Positions 1 through 5,788 of a stretch of DNA of 17,164 nt are shown here, in pieces. A model generated the notes under the pieces. The model had not been told where the DNA came from and did no database searches. It saw only the letters and a list, made by a program, of their open reading frames with translations. Location of the stretch: contig CAKRRU010000053.1 in NCBI GenBank assembly GCA_934394515.1, forward strand, positions 1 through 17,164, in the 5' to 3' direction. This DNA comes from an uncultured Acetatifactor sp. (GTDB lineage: Bacteria > Bacillota > Clostridia > Lachnospirales > Lachnospiraceae). The position numbers were made by a program, and so were the translations under genes. The stretch's first letter is position 1; the number at the start of each line of letters is the position of its first letter.

Positions 1-58
1 TGGTATCACTACCACACGGACCTGAACCGTGCGCGTCTGCCAATTCCGCCATTTCTGC
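1..58 (-). tRNA. tRNA-Leu(CAG), 3' part cut by window edge
   Basis: Read on the minus strand, the sequence begins GCAGAAATGGCGGAATTGG at position 58, with the D-arm typical of leucine tRNAs. The anticodon stem CACGG/CCGTG encloses the loop TTCAGGT, so the anticodon is CAG (positions 24-22) and the tRNA reads CUG. The sequence then enters the long variable arm expected of a class II tRNA and is cut at position 1, so the T-arm and acceptor 3' strand lie outside the window. Confidence 0.93.
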
Positions 59-68
59 GAACAAGTGT

Positions 69-97
69 ATATTACACTACTCTGCGCAAAATGTCAA
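69..97 (-). promoter_or_regulatory. Sigma-A promoter of the tRNA-Leu(CAG)
   Basis: On the minus strand a perfect -35 TTGACA (97-92) is followed after 17 bases by TAATAT (74-69), about ten bases upstream of the tRNA 5' end. An AT-rich palindrome (TTTCAAAT-T-ATTTGAAA, 105-121) lies just upstream of the -35 and could act as an UP-like element or belong to the end of the neighbouring gene. Confidence 0.8.
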
Positions 98-124
98 CAC
101 TATTTTTCAAATTATTTGAAATGT

Positions 125-149
125 ATATGAAATAATTACGATTTCATAT
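125..149 (-). terminator. AT-rich hairpin after the FliD-like gene
   Basis: Perfect 9-base arms ATATGAAAT / ATTTCATAT flank a 7-base loop, 28 bases past the stop of the FliD-like gene. On the minus strand the following tract ACATTTC is only weakly T-rich, so as a terminator this is poor. It also lies directly upstream of the tRNA-Leu promoter. Confidence 0.35.
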
Positions 150-176
150 CCGTGTCGGCGGAATCATTTACACCTA

Positions 177-947
177 TTACATATAAGAACTGAATAAATT
201 ACCTGCATTATAAGTACCTGTGTAACCTGCAGTTCCGGTATACAGGCTCGTTCTGCCGGAAGCATGATCCGCAGCAAAGTTGATCATAGAACTCTGGGCA
301 GATATACGATAGCCATAAGAGCCGTTCCCCTGGAACAAATTCTTCACAGTATTCATATCTGCTTTCATAAAAGTATCCTTGTCCAGAGACAGCGTACCGT
401 CATTTTTCAAAGCGATACCGATCTTCGCCAGCTGCCTGCTGTTAGCAATCGTCGTATTGCCCATGGATTCCGTGCGGTTGTTCACAGTGGTGTCGCTCAC
501 AACATCTACTGCGCCCATTACACTGTTGTAATCCTTTACAAAACTGTTCACCGCATTATAAATAGCATTGGTATCATAACCCTTGGTCGTGGTCTCCACA
601 CCGTTTTCATCTTTGGTCGTAATATCTTTCTGCGCAAACAGATCCTTTTTGCCGGTAGCTAACAGTGCATCAGCGGATTCCTTCAGCGCATCGGTGGCAG
701 TCTCTACCTTTGCCAATGCTTTCTTGGCTGTATCCGTTGTTGTGTCCTTCTTCGTAATCGTGGAAGCAGCGGTCCTGGATGCATTGTTGTCTTTACCGTA
801 ATAAGCCTTCATCAGCTTACCATAGCTGCCGTTTTTAATACTTGCATAATCTGATAACCAGTTGCCGCTCGCCGCATTGGATGCAGCAGAGCTCAGACCG
901 GAAAACAGAAAAGAATAGTTCGTCTTCGCCTGAATATTAATACTCAT
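177..947 (-). CDS. FliD-C-like secreted/filament-type protein, function unknown
   Basis: A 256-residue protein with no Cys or Pro and many Ser, Thr, Ala and Asn, a composition typical of flagellar axial and secreted filament proteins. From about residue 124 to 232 it follows the layout of the C-terminal part of flagellar cap protein FliD: a stretch around residues 126-150 recalling FNAFVDAYNSL-type segments, then a Leu-X-Ile-Gly-Ile block (173-179), DGTLSLD (183-189), a segment ending VKNLF (201-205), and a further amphipathic helix. It lacks the N-terminal and variable domains of full FliD (usually over 400 residues) and has no signal peptide. The start is set at Met 947 because GGAGGTG (960-954) sits six bases upstream; an 11-residue longer reading frame exists but would place that ribosome site inside the gene. 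The tail contains a small repeat (YTGT twice). No flagellar gene is nearby. The family likeness is by eye; the function is unknown. Confidence 0.75.
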   Translation of the reverse strand: MSINIQAKTNYSFLFSGLSSAASNAASGNWLSDYASIKNGSYGKLMKAYYGKDNNASRTAASTITKKDTTTDTAKKALAKVETATDALKESADALLATGKKDLFAQKDITTKDENGVETTTKGYDTNAIYNAVNSFVKDYNSVMGAVDVVSDTTVNNRTESMGNTTIANSRQLAKIGIALKNDGTLSLDKDTFMKADMNTVKNLFQGNGSYGYRISAQSSMINFAADHASGRTSLYTGTAGYTGTYNAGNLFSSYM

Positions 948-992
948 CACAGTCACCTCCGTGTCAACTGTTTCGATCATGTGTCTATGTTC

Positions 993-1020
993 ATTATACT
1001 ATTTATTTCGGATTTTTCCA
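993..1020 (-). promoter_or_regulatory. Promoter of the FliD-like gene
   Basis: On the minus strand TGGAAA (1020-1015), 16 bases, then a perfect TATAAT (998-993), giving a start about 40 bases ahead of the GGAGG-preceded ATG. No convincing terminator separates it from the upstream methyltransferase gene, so some read-through is possible. Confidence 0.6.
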
Positions 1021-1053
1021 GGGTTTGTTAACATTATTATAAAAATTTCCCCG

Positions 1054-2868
1054 TTAATTCAATATTTTTTCCAGCATCGTCACGCGGTTGAACGGGAATG
1101 AGAAATAATAGCCGTCCACGAAGTCCTCCGTCATGGCGATCACTTCCCTTGCCAGTTCCACACCGGCCTGTTCTCCTTCTTCCCTTGTCATGTCCGCCCG
1201 GTATCTTGCCAGTACCTCATCCGTCACATCGATGCCTGCCATCTCATTTTTCATAAAAGTAGCATTCTTCAGGCTGACAAAGGGCATGATACCGCAGAGA
1301 ATCCTCGCCCCGGTCTCCTCCTTGATCCTGCGCACCCTGTCTGCACTCTCCTTCGTCGATACCGGCTGAGTCAGAAAAAACGTGGCACCTGCCGCCATTT
1401 TCTTCTTCACTCTGCCGATCTCCACTTCCAGATTGCGCCTGCCCTGATTAATAGCTCCGCCATAGCTTACCGGAGCCTGTGCAAACTGATCCTCATTCAT
1501 ATCCGCGATGATCTGCATCAGCCCCACAGAATCAAAATTGAACACACTCTTCACCGTGGTACGCACCATGGATGGAATCGGATCTCCGGTGATCACCAGG
1601 AAGTTGTGAATATCATTCAGATAAGCACCCAGCAGCTGGGAACGCATGGCGATGGCATTCTTGTCCCGGCAGCAGATATGAGGCATCACGCACATTCCGG
1701 TCTCTCTTGCCACTTTTTCCGCCATAAGAATAGAATCGGCCCTGGTACGTCCGGAGGGAGAATCCGGAAAGGTCAGCACATCCACACCGCTCTTTTTAAG
1801 AAGATGCGCCGCATCCAGAAGCTTTTCGTCATCAATCCCCACAGGCGGTGCCAGTTCCACGGCGATCAGTCTGCTTTTTTCCCCTCCGGATTTCTTTCCG
1901 TGATAGAAGGAATGATCCTTGGGAGTAATCTGCTCTTTTTCAGGTTCTTTCTGCCTGGGTGCCCGGGGGTACCGTTTGAAATCCAGCTTTCCGGAAAGCT
2001 CCGCAATATATTCCGGGGTCGTGCCGCAGCAGCCGCCCGCCATATCCACACCGAGTGCAACCATCTGCTGCATTCTGTCCACAAAATAGTCCCTGTTATC
2101 CCCGGAAAATATCATACGCCCGGTGACCATCTGGGGATAGCCTGCATTGGGAAGTGCTGTCAGGAATTTGTCCGCAGGCTTTTCCAGCTGCTGCAGGATC
2201 CGGTACATATGGGACGGACCTACACCACAGTTAAATCCAACGGCATCGATCTCCTTAACCGCTCCCGCTCTCTGTAACAGCTTCCTTGCGCTTAATCCGG
2301 CATTGCTGTAACCGAACTGGTTCACAGAGAACTGTACGGTAATAAACGCCTGCTCCCCGATCATTTTCACAGCAGGCAGAATCTCTTCCATCTCCGAAAA
2401 TGTCTCAAATACAAAAAAGTCCGCGCCTTCTTCCAGGAGAATCCGGCAGATTTCCTCATATTCTCCGCACAAAGCGTCTCTCTGTGCCGGTGCATCACCG
2501 GGAATCTGTCCGATATCCCCGGCGATATAGATTTCTCTGGTCTCTCCGGTATCTGCCCGCCACTCTGCTACTGCTTCCCTTGCAAGACGGACACCACGCC
2601 GGATCGTTTCCTCTATCCGGTTCTGCGGAAGATCCATGCAGAAGCTGTTGGCTGCGAAAGTATTGGTACGCAGTATCTCCGCTCCTGCCTCCAGATACTC
2701 CCTGTGAATCTCCCTGACACGCTCCGGGTATTCCAGATTTGCCAGCTCCGGAAGCTGTTTCGTATCGTATTTTCCTCCGTAATAAGTACCGAACGCTCCG
2801 TCAAACAGGAGCTTTTTCTGTTGTATTTTTTCACGGATCTGTGCTTTGGTATGCTGTGTATCGTTCAT
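1054..2868 (-). CDS. Bifunctional homocysteine S-methyltransferase / methylenetetrahydrofolate reductase
   Basis: A 604-residue two-domain enzyme of the YitJ type. Residues about 15-295 form the homocysteine methyltransferase barrel: the N-terminal LLFDGAFGT motif (20-28) and the three zinc-binding cysteines, C214 in GFNCGVGP and C280/C281 in GGCCGTTPEYI. A charged linker (about 300-330) leads to a methylenetetrahydrofolate reductase barrel (about 335-604) with LAPPVG, the HICCRD segment and ITGDP. The protein likely reduces methylene-THF to methyl-THF and supplies or uses methyl groups in methionine formation or recycling. The methyl donor of the first domain cannot be told from sequence. 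ATG at 2868 follows AAAGGA by eight bases. A TTGACA (2914-2909) lies upstream but its -10 (TAAAGC) is poor. No S-box or T-box leader is visible in the 136 bases back to fucO. It is probably a single gene or run with the FliD-like gene downstream. Confidence 0.93.
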   Translation of the reverse strand: MNDTQHTKAQIREKIQQKKLLFDGAFGTYYGGKYDTKQLPELANLEYPERVREIHREYLEAGAEILRTNTFAANSFCMDLPQNRIEETIRRGVRLAREAVAEWRADTGETREIYIAGDIGQIPGDAPAQRDALCGEYEEICRILLEEGADFFVFETFSEMEEILPAVKMIGEQAFITVQFSVNQFGYSNAGLSARKLLQRAGAVKEIDAVGFNCGVGPSHMYRILQQLEKPADKFLTALPNAGYPQMVTGRMIFSGDNRDYFVDRMQQMVALGVDMAGGCCGTTPEYIAELSGKLDFKRYPRAPRQKEPEKEQITPKDHSFYHGKKSGGEKSRLIAVELAPPVGIDDEKLLDAAHLLKKSGVDVLTFPDSPSGRTRADSILMAEKVARETGMCVMPHICCRDKNAIAMRSQLLGAYLNDIHNFLVITGDPIPSMVRTTVKSVFNFDSVGLMQIIADMNEDQFAQAPVSYGGAINQGRRNLEVEIGRVKKKMAAGATFFLTQPVSTKESADRVRRIKEETGARILCGIMPFVSLKNATFMKNEMAGIDVTDEVLARYRADMTREEGEQAGVELAREVIAMTEDFVDGYYFSFPFNRVTMLEKILN

Positions 2869-2917
2869 TATGCTATCCTTTTGCGCTTTATTTTCTGTAA
2901 TACATATTTGTCAAAAC

Positions 2918-2945
2918 GAGCAGGTCTGCTTCCGCAAGCCTGCTC
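2918..2945 (-). terminator. Terminator after fucO
   Basis: GAGCAGG / CCTGCTC form seven G+C-rich pairs, with TGC-GGAA-GCA capping the loop after two mismatches. The minus strand continues GTTTTG and the plus strand ATTTTT, so it could work in both directions. It lies 60 bases past the fucO stop and ahead of the methyltransferase gene. Confidence 0.7.
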
Positions 2946-3004
2946 ATTTTTAGCATACCATATTATTTTCGAAAAAAACAGTAGCAAATTTAATCAAATA
3001 AGAA

Positions 3005-4150
3005 CTACATCAGTTTTCTGAACAGTGCGGTCAGATCCTCAACACTTGCATCCTTAGGGTTGCCGGGTGCGCAGGCATCTGCATGAGCGGACTCAGCCAG
3101 GAAAGGAAGATCCTCTTCCTTCAGAGCTTCCAGCTTGGAAGGAATACCTACATCCTCGGAAAGCTTACGAACAGCATCTACAGCAGCCTTACGATAGGTT
3201 GCCTGATCCATCTGGTCTACGCCTTCTACGCCCATAGCACGAGCGATCTCACGATACTTTTCACCGGTGCAGTCTGCATTGTACTCCATAACGATAGGAA
3301 GCATCATAGCACATGCAACGCCGTGAGGGGTGTCATAGACAGCGCCCAGGGTATGTGCCATGGAATGTGCGATACCAAGACCTACGTTGGAGAAGCCCAT
3401 ACCTGCGATGTACTGGCCGAGAGCCATACCTTCACGGCCTTCCTTGGTGTTGGCTACAGCGCCGCGCAGGGACTTGGAAATAATCTCGATGGCCTTCAGA
3501 TGGAACATATCGGTCATCTCCCATGCTGCCTTGGTGGTATAACCTTCGATTGCATGGGTCAGAGCATCCATACCTGTGGAAGCGGTCAGTCCTTTCGGCA
3601 TGGAGGACATCATCTCGGGATCTACAACAGCGATGATCGGCATATCATGAGGGTCTACACATACAAACTTACGCTTACGCTCTACATCGGTGATAACGTA
3701 GTTGATGGTAACCTCTGCTGCGGTACCTGCTGTGGTGGGAACTGCGATAATGGGAACGCAGGGTTTCTTGGTAGGTGCTACACCTTCCAGACTGCGTACA
3801 TCTTCGAATTCAGGGTTGGCAATGATGATACCGATTGCCTTGGAAGTATCCATGGAGGAACCACCGCCGATAGCGATGATGTAATCTGCTCCGGATGCCT
3901 TGAAAGCTGCTACACCGTTCTTTACATTGTCAATGGTGGGGTTCGCCTTAATATCGGAATAAATTTCATAAGCAAGACCTTCCTTGTCCAACAGGTCTGT
4001 TACTTTGCCGGTCACACCGAACTTGATCAGATCCGGATCGGAACATACGAATGCTTTCTGAAAAGCATGCGCTTTTGCTTCATTTACGATTTCTGCGATT
4101 GCTCCGGCGCCGTGATAAGATGTCTGGTTGAGCATAATTCTGTTTGCCAT
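3005..4150 (-). CDS. fucO: Lactaldehyde reductase / 1,2-propanediol oxidoreductase (iron-dependent ADH)
   Basis: A 381-residue group III iron-dependent alcohol dehydrogenase, matching E. coli FucO in length and over long stretches (MANRIMLN start, PTTAGTAAEVTINYVITD, KFVCVDPHD, GMGFSNVGLG). The nucleotide-binding GGGS is at 95-98. The metal ligands are present as D195, H199, H262 and H276, the last in DTPHG. FucO reduces L-lactaldehyde from fucose or rhamnose breakdown to (S)-1,2-propanediol using NADH, regenerating NAD+ under anaerobic growth. ATG at 4150 follows AAAGGAG (about nine bases). No fucose or rhamnose pathway genes are in the window; the adjacent TetR-family gene upstream is the likely regulator, and an inverted repeat lies between them. 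A related small-alcohol dehydrogenase activity is possible, but the similarity to FucO is unusually close. Confidence 0.93.
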   Translation of the reverse strand: MANRIMLNQTSYHGAGAIAEIVNEAKAHAFQKAFVCSDPDLIKFGVTGKVTDLLDKEGLAYEIYSDIKANPTIDNVKNGVAAFKASGADYIIAIGGGSSMDTSKAIGIIIANPEFEDVRSLEGVAPTKKPCVPIIAVPTTAGTAAEVTINYVITDVERKRKFVCVDPHDMPIIAVVDPEMMSSMPKGLTASTGMDALTHAIEGYTTKAAWEMTDMFHLKAIEIISKSLRGAVANTKEGREGMALGQYIAGMGFSNVGLGIAHSMAHTLGAVYDTPHGVACAMMLPIVMEYNADCTGEKYREIARAMGVEGVDQMDQATYRKAAVDAVRKLSEDVGIPSKLEALKEEDLPFLAESAHADACAPGNPKDASVEDLTALFRKLM

Positions 4151-4224
4151 GATACATAATCTCCTTTCGATTTGAAAACGAATCTTAATGATAATTTTAT
4201 TCTAACTGTAAGTTGCTCAGAAAG

Positions 4225-4254
4225 AAAGTGACAGTTTGCTCTGACTGTCACTTT
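4225..4254 (-). terminator. Inverted repeat between tetR and fucO: terminator or operator
   Basis: Perfect 10-base arms AAAGTGACAG (4225-4234) and CTGTCACTTT (4245-4254) around a 10-base centre. On the minus strand the tail is CTTTC, compatible with a weak terminator for the TetR-family gene, whose stop is 56 bases upstream; on the plus strand the tail is TTTTT but no plus-strand gene precedes it. The position, 75 bases upstream of fucO, also fits an operator of a dimeric TetR-type repressor. The sequence alone does not decide. Confidence 0.55.
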
Positions 4255-4309
4255 TTATAAAAAATTCACAATTTATACATTTCTTTTGTTGGTTTTTCAC
4301 AACTTTATT

Positions 4310-4882
4310 TTATCGCAAAACACCCAGCTGTTGGAAAAGTTCTGTCACCTGTGCCGGTAAGGCGCTCACCAGAAATGCCGCCATCTGCTCCGGAGACACT
4401 TCTTTCGGTGCAAAGATCCATTCCACTGTCATATCGATAGAGCCCCTGCAATACAGCCGCAGCGGAAACAGAATCTCTTCCGCCGGCTGCTTCCCGGTCT
4501 TGCGCCGGATCAGCTGTGTATAAAAATCCAGGATCAATTCATAGTCATGTTCCTTCAGGGAGTTTTTGTCATCCGAGCGGAATGCTCCGGCGAAAAAGAC
4601 TCTTTCCTTCTGAATAAATTCGAACTTTCTGGTCAGGCCCTCATATACCGTCAGACCGTCTCCCATCTGTGCAAAGGATTCCAGCAAAAGCTTATCAAAA
4701 TACCAGTTGATCAGATCATATTTATCCTGAAAATTCCGGTAAAATGTCTGTCTGGTCACACCGCAGGTCTGCACGATCTGTGTCACCGTCATGGCATCTG
4801 TGCCGGAGGAAGCCATACATTTTTTCGCTGCTTCCGCCAGACGGTATTTTGTTTTATCCGTTGCCGCTTCTTTTTTGCCCAT
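4310..4882 (-). CDS. TetR/AcrR-family transcriptional regulator (DhaS-like)
   Basis: A 190-residue regulator. Residues about 9-55 hold the TetR DNA-binding domain, with the helix-turn-helix in VTQIVQTCGVTRQTFYRNF followed by QDKYDLINWYF. The C-terminal part, with a YxxLxxFYxQLIRRKTG-like core, resembles the TetR_C_8 group that includes DhaS of dihydroxyacetone kinase operons, some of which act as activators. I chose ATG 4882 because GGGGG (4892-4888) stands five bases before it; an ATG at 4894 and a TTG at 4909 extend the frame but have no ribosome site. It lies just upstream of fucO in the same direction, so fucO is the natural candidate target; the ligand is unknown. Family call is firm; target and start are inference. 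Confidence 0.85.
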   Translation of the reverse strand: MGKKEAATDKTKYRLAEAAKKCMASSGTDAMTVTQIVQTCGVTRQTFYRNFQDKYDLINWYFDKLLLESFAQMGDGLTVYEGLTRKFEFIQKERVFFAGAFRSDDKNSLKEHDYELILDFYTQLIRRKTGKQPAEEILFPLRLYCRGSIDMTVEWIFAPKEVSPEQMAAFLVSALPAQVTELFQQLGVLR

Positions 4883-4941
4883 TACGACCCCCATACTTTT
4901 ATTTTTCAATCCCTGTTTTCCGATTCATATCCGTTCCACCC

Positions 4942-5083
4942 CTACTCCACTACAGTGCCTGACGGTACATAATTTTCCGTCATATCCGCGAAATCTCTCT
5001 GCGAATCGCCCTGTCCCTCACAGGCACATAAACCTATGATGACGGAAATACAAAGCAATGTTACTAATATTATTTTCTTCCAT
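4942..5083 (-). pseudogene. Remnant of a small lipoprotein gene, start codon out of frame
   Basis: On the minus strand the frame ending at TAG 4944-4942 encodes a textbook lipoprotein signal: two lysines, a hydrophobic run of about 14 residues (IILVTLLCISVIIG), then LCAC with the lipid-carrying Cys, followed by a short polar tail (EGQGDSQRDFADMTENY and nine further residues). Yet the only nearby ATG (5083-5081) is one base out of frame: ATG-G-AAG-AAA. Reading in frame, the codon before the signal is GTA and before that a TGA. Removing one G after the ATG would give a normal MKKI start. It is either a frameshifted remnant or an assembly or sequencing error. The mature part would be under 30 residues and I recognise no family. 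Confidence 0.4.
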
Positions 5084-5200
5084 ACTCACAATCTGTACTT
5101 ATTGTTTATTATAACAGAAACAAACCGTTTGGTAAAAAGAAAAAGATGAATCAGAAATGTTTTAAGTGTACAAAAAATTCCCACAAATTTTAAAATAATG

Positions 5201-5229
5201 TTGACATTGCTGTTACAAAATGTTATTAT
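5201..5229 (+). promoter_or_regulatory. Sigma-A promoter of tRNA-Leu(AAG)
   Basis: A consensus -35 TTGACA (5201-5206), 17 bases, and TATTAT (5224-5229). Transcription would begin near 5236, some 27 bases before the tRNA. Confidence 0.85.
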
Positions 5230-5262
5230 CATTCTTGCGTGATACGAAACCGTATACGCTAT

Positions 5263-5346
5263 GCGGAAGTGTCGGAATTGGCAGACGAGCAAGACTAAGG
5301 ATCTTGTGGTAGCAATACCGTGTGGGTTCAAGTCCCATCTTCCGCA
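5263..5346 (+). tRNA. tRNA-Leu(AAG)
   Basis: A complete class II tRNA. The acceptor stem GCGGAAG/CTTCCGC is followed by discriminator A5346; the D-arm has AATTGG; the anticodon stem CAAGA/TCTTG encloses the loop CTAAGGA, so the anticodon is AAG. A long variable arm (GGTAGCAATACC) and a T-arm with GGTTCAAGTCC complete it. CCA is not encoded. Leu identity follows from the A73 discriminator, the long variable arm and the anticodon. The A at position 34 would need deamination to inosine (TadA) to read CUU, CUC and possibly CUA. It is transcribed alone, on the strand opposite to all other genes here, with its own promoter and terminator. Confidence 0.93.
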
Positions 5347-5354
5347 TTATTTAT

Positions 5355-5400
5355 TAGAAGAGGAAGCCTTATATTTCAAGGCTTCCTCTTCTAGTCTTTT
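5355..5400 (+). terminator. Rho-independent terminator of tRNA-Leu(AAG)
   Basis: A perfect 16-base stem, TAGAAGAGGAAGCCTT (5355-5370) against 5378-5393, with loop ATATTTC, followed by GTCTTTT. Its right arm overlaps the last codons and the TAG of the broken small gene on the other strand. Confidence 0.92.
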
Positions 5401-5582
5401 ATAACATCTAATTCTGTTACATTTACCCCTAAGGCTGCTAAGATCACTTTCAGATCCCGATATCAGATTTTCATGGAATTATAAACCGCTGTATCCTTTT
5501 GTGCTAATTGCATCCATTCCTGCAGACGTGAAAACTCCTCTACACAAATTTTAATTGTTTCTTGATTATTCAATTCTTCCAT
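5391..5582 (-). pseudogene. Small conserved-looking protein gene interrupted by one in-frame TGA
   Basis: The minus-strand frame from ATG 5582 runs to TAG 5393-5391 and would encode 63 residues but for a single TGA at 5465-5463 (codon 40). The first part contains ETIKICVEEFSRLQEW and ends YNSMKI; after the TGA the frame continues YRDLKVILAALGVNVTELD to its own stop, with the regular spacing of a small helical protein. The change fits CGA (Arg) to TGA. The gene has a good promoter and a GGCGGTGGAAAGG stretch before the ATG, so the 39-residue front part could still be made. I cannot name the family; small helical proteins of this style occur in Lachnospiraceae, which is recollection, not proof. 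The function is unknown. Confidence 0.6.
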
Positions 5583-5610
5583 CCTTTCCACCGCCTTTCT
5601 TATACTTAAA

Positions 5611-5639
5611 ATTATAGAGGTTTTGTCCTATGTTTACAA
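5611..5639 (-). promoter_or_regulatory. Promoter of the TGA-interrupted small gene
   Basis: On the minus strand TTGTAA (5639-5634), a 17-base spacer, and a perfect TATAAT (5616-5611), ending 28 bases before the ATG at 5582. Confidence 0.7.
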
Positions 5640-5703
5640 GTTACTTTCACATGGTGGTAACATGACTGTGAATACCAGTCGTAAGATCCAAGAAATTACA
5701 AAG

Positions 5704-5742
5704 AAAGCTTCTACGCTTAGTATTAACTTAGCATAGAAGCCT
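5704..5742 (-). terminator. Terminator after the propeller/solute-binding lipoprotein gene
   Basis: On the minus strand GCTTCTATGCTAAG pairs with CTAAGCGTAGAAGC (14 positions, one U-G wobble and one A-A mismatch) around loop TTAATA, followed by TTTCTTTG. It lies about 50 bases past the stop at 5789. Pairing is better in minus-strand RNA than plus, supporting this orientation. Confidence 0.78.
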
Positions 5743-5788
5743 TGCCTCTGCAACAACAAATATGATTTTATGAATACTATTTCAGACT

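Noticed and set aside
3083..4159. A 358-codon open frame on the plus strand opposite fucO.
   Set aside because: It lies wholly over a gene with clear FucO motifs and metal ligands; its product is Cys/His/Gly-rich without any family pattern, as expected of the antisense frame of a codon-biased gene.
5086..5331. An 81-codon minus-strand frame upstream of the lipoprotein remnant.
   Set aside because: It runs through the tRNA-Leu(AAG) gene and its promoter on the other strand, which fully explain the sequence.
5463..5465. Reading the in-frame TGA as selenocysteine.
   Set aside because: The residues around it do not look like a redox site, I see no obvious SECIS-type hairpin directly after it, and a CGA-to-TGA change is simpler.
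5662..5736. A 24-codon plus-strand frame preceded by GGTGG.
   Set aside because: It ends inside the terminator of the opposite-strand lipoprotein gene, has no promoter, and its product shows no recognisable pattern.
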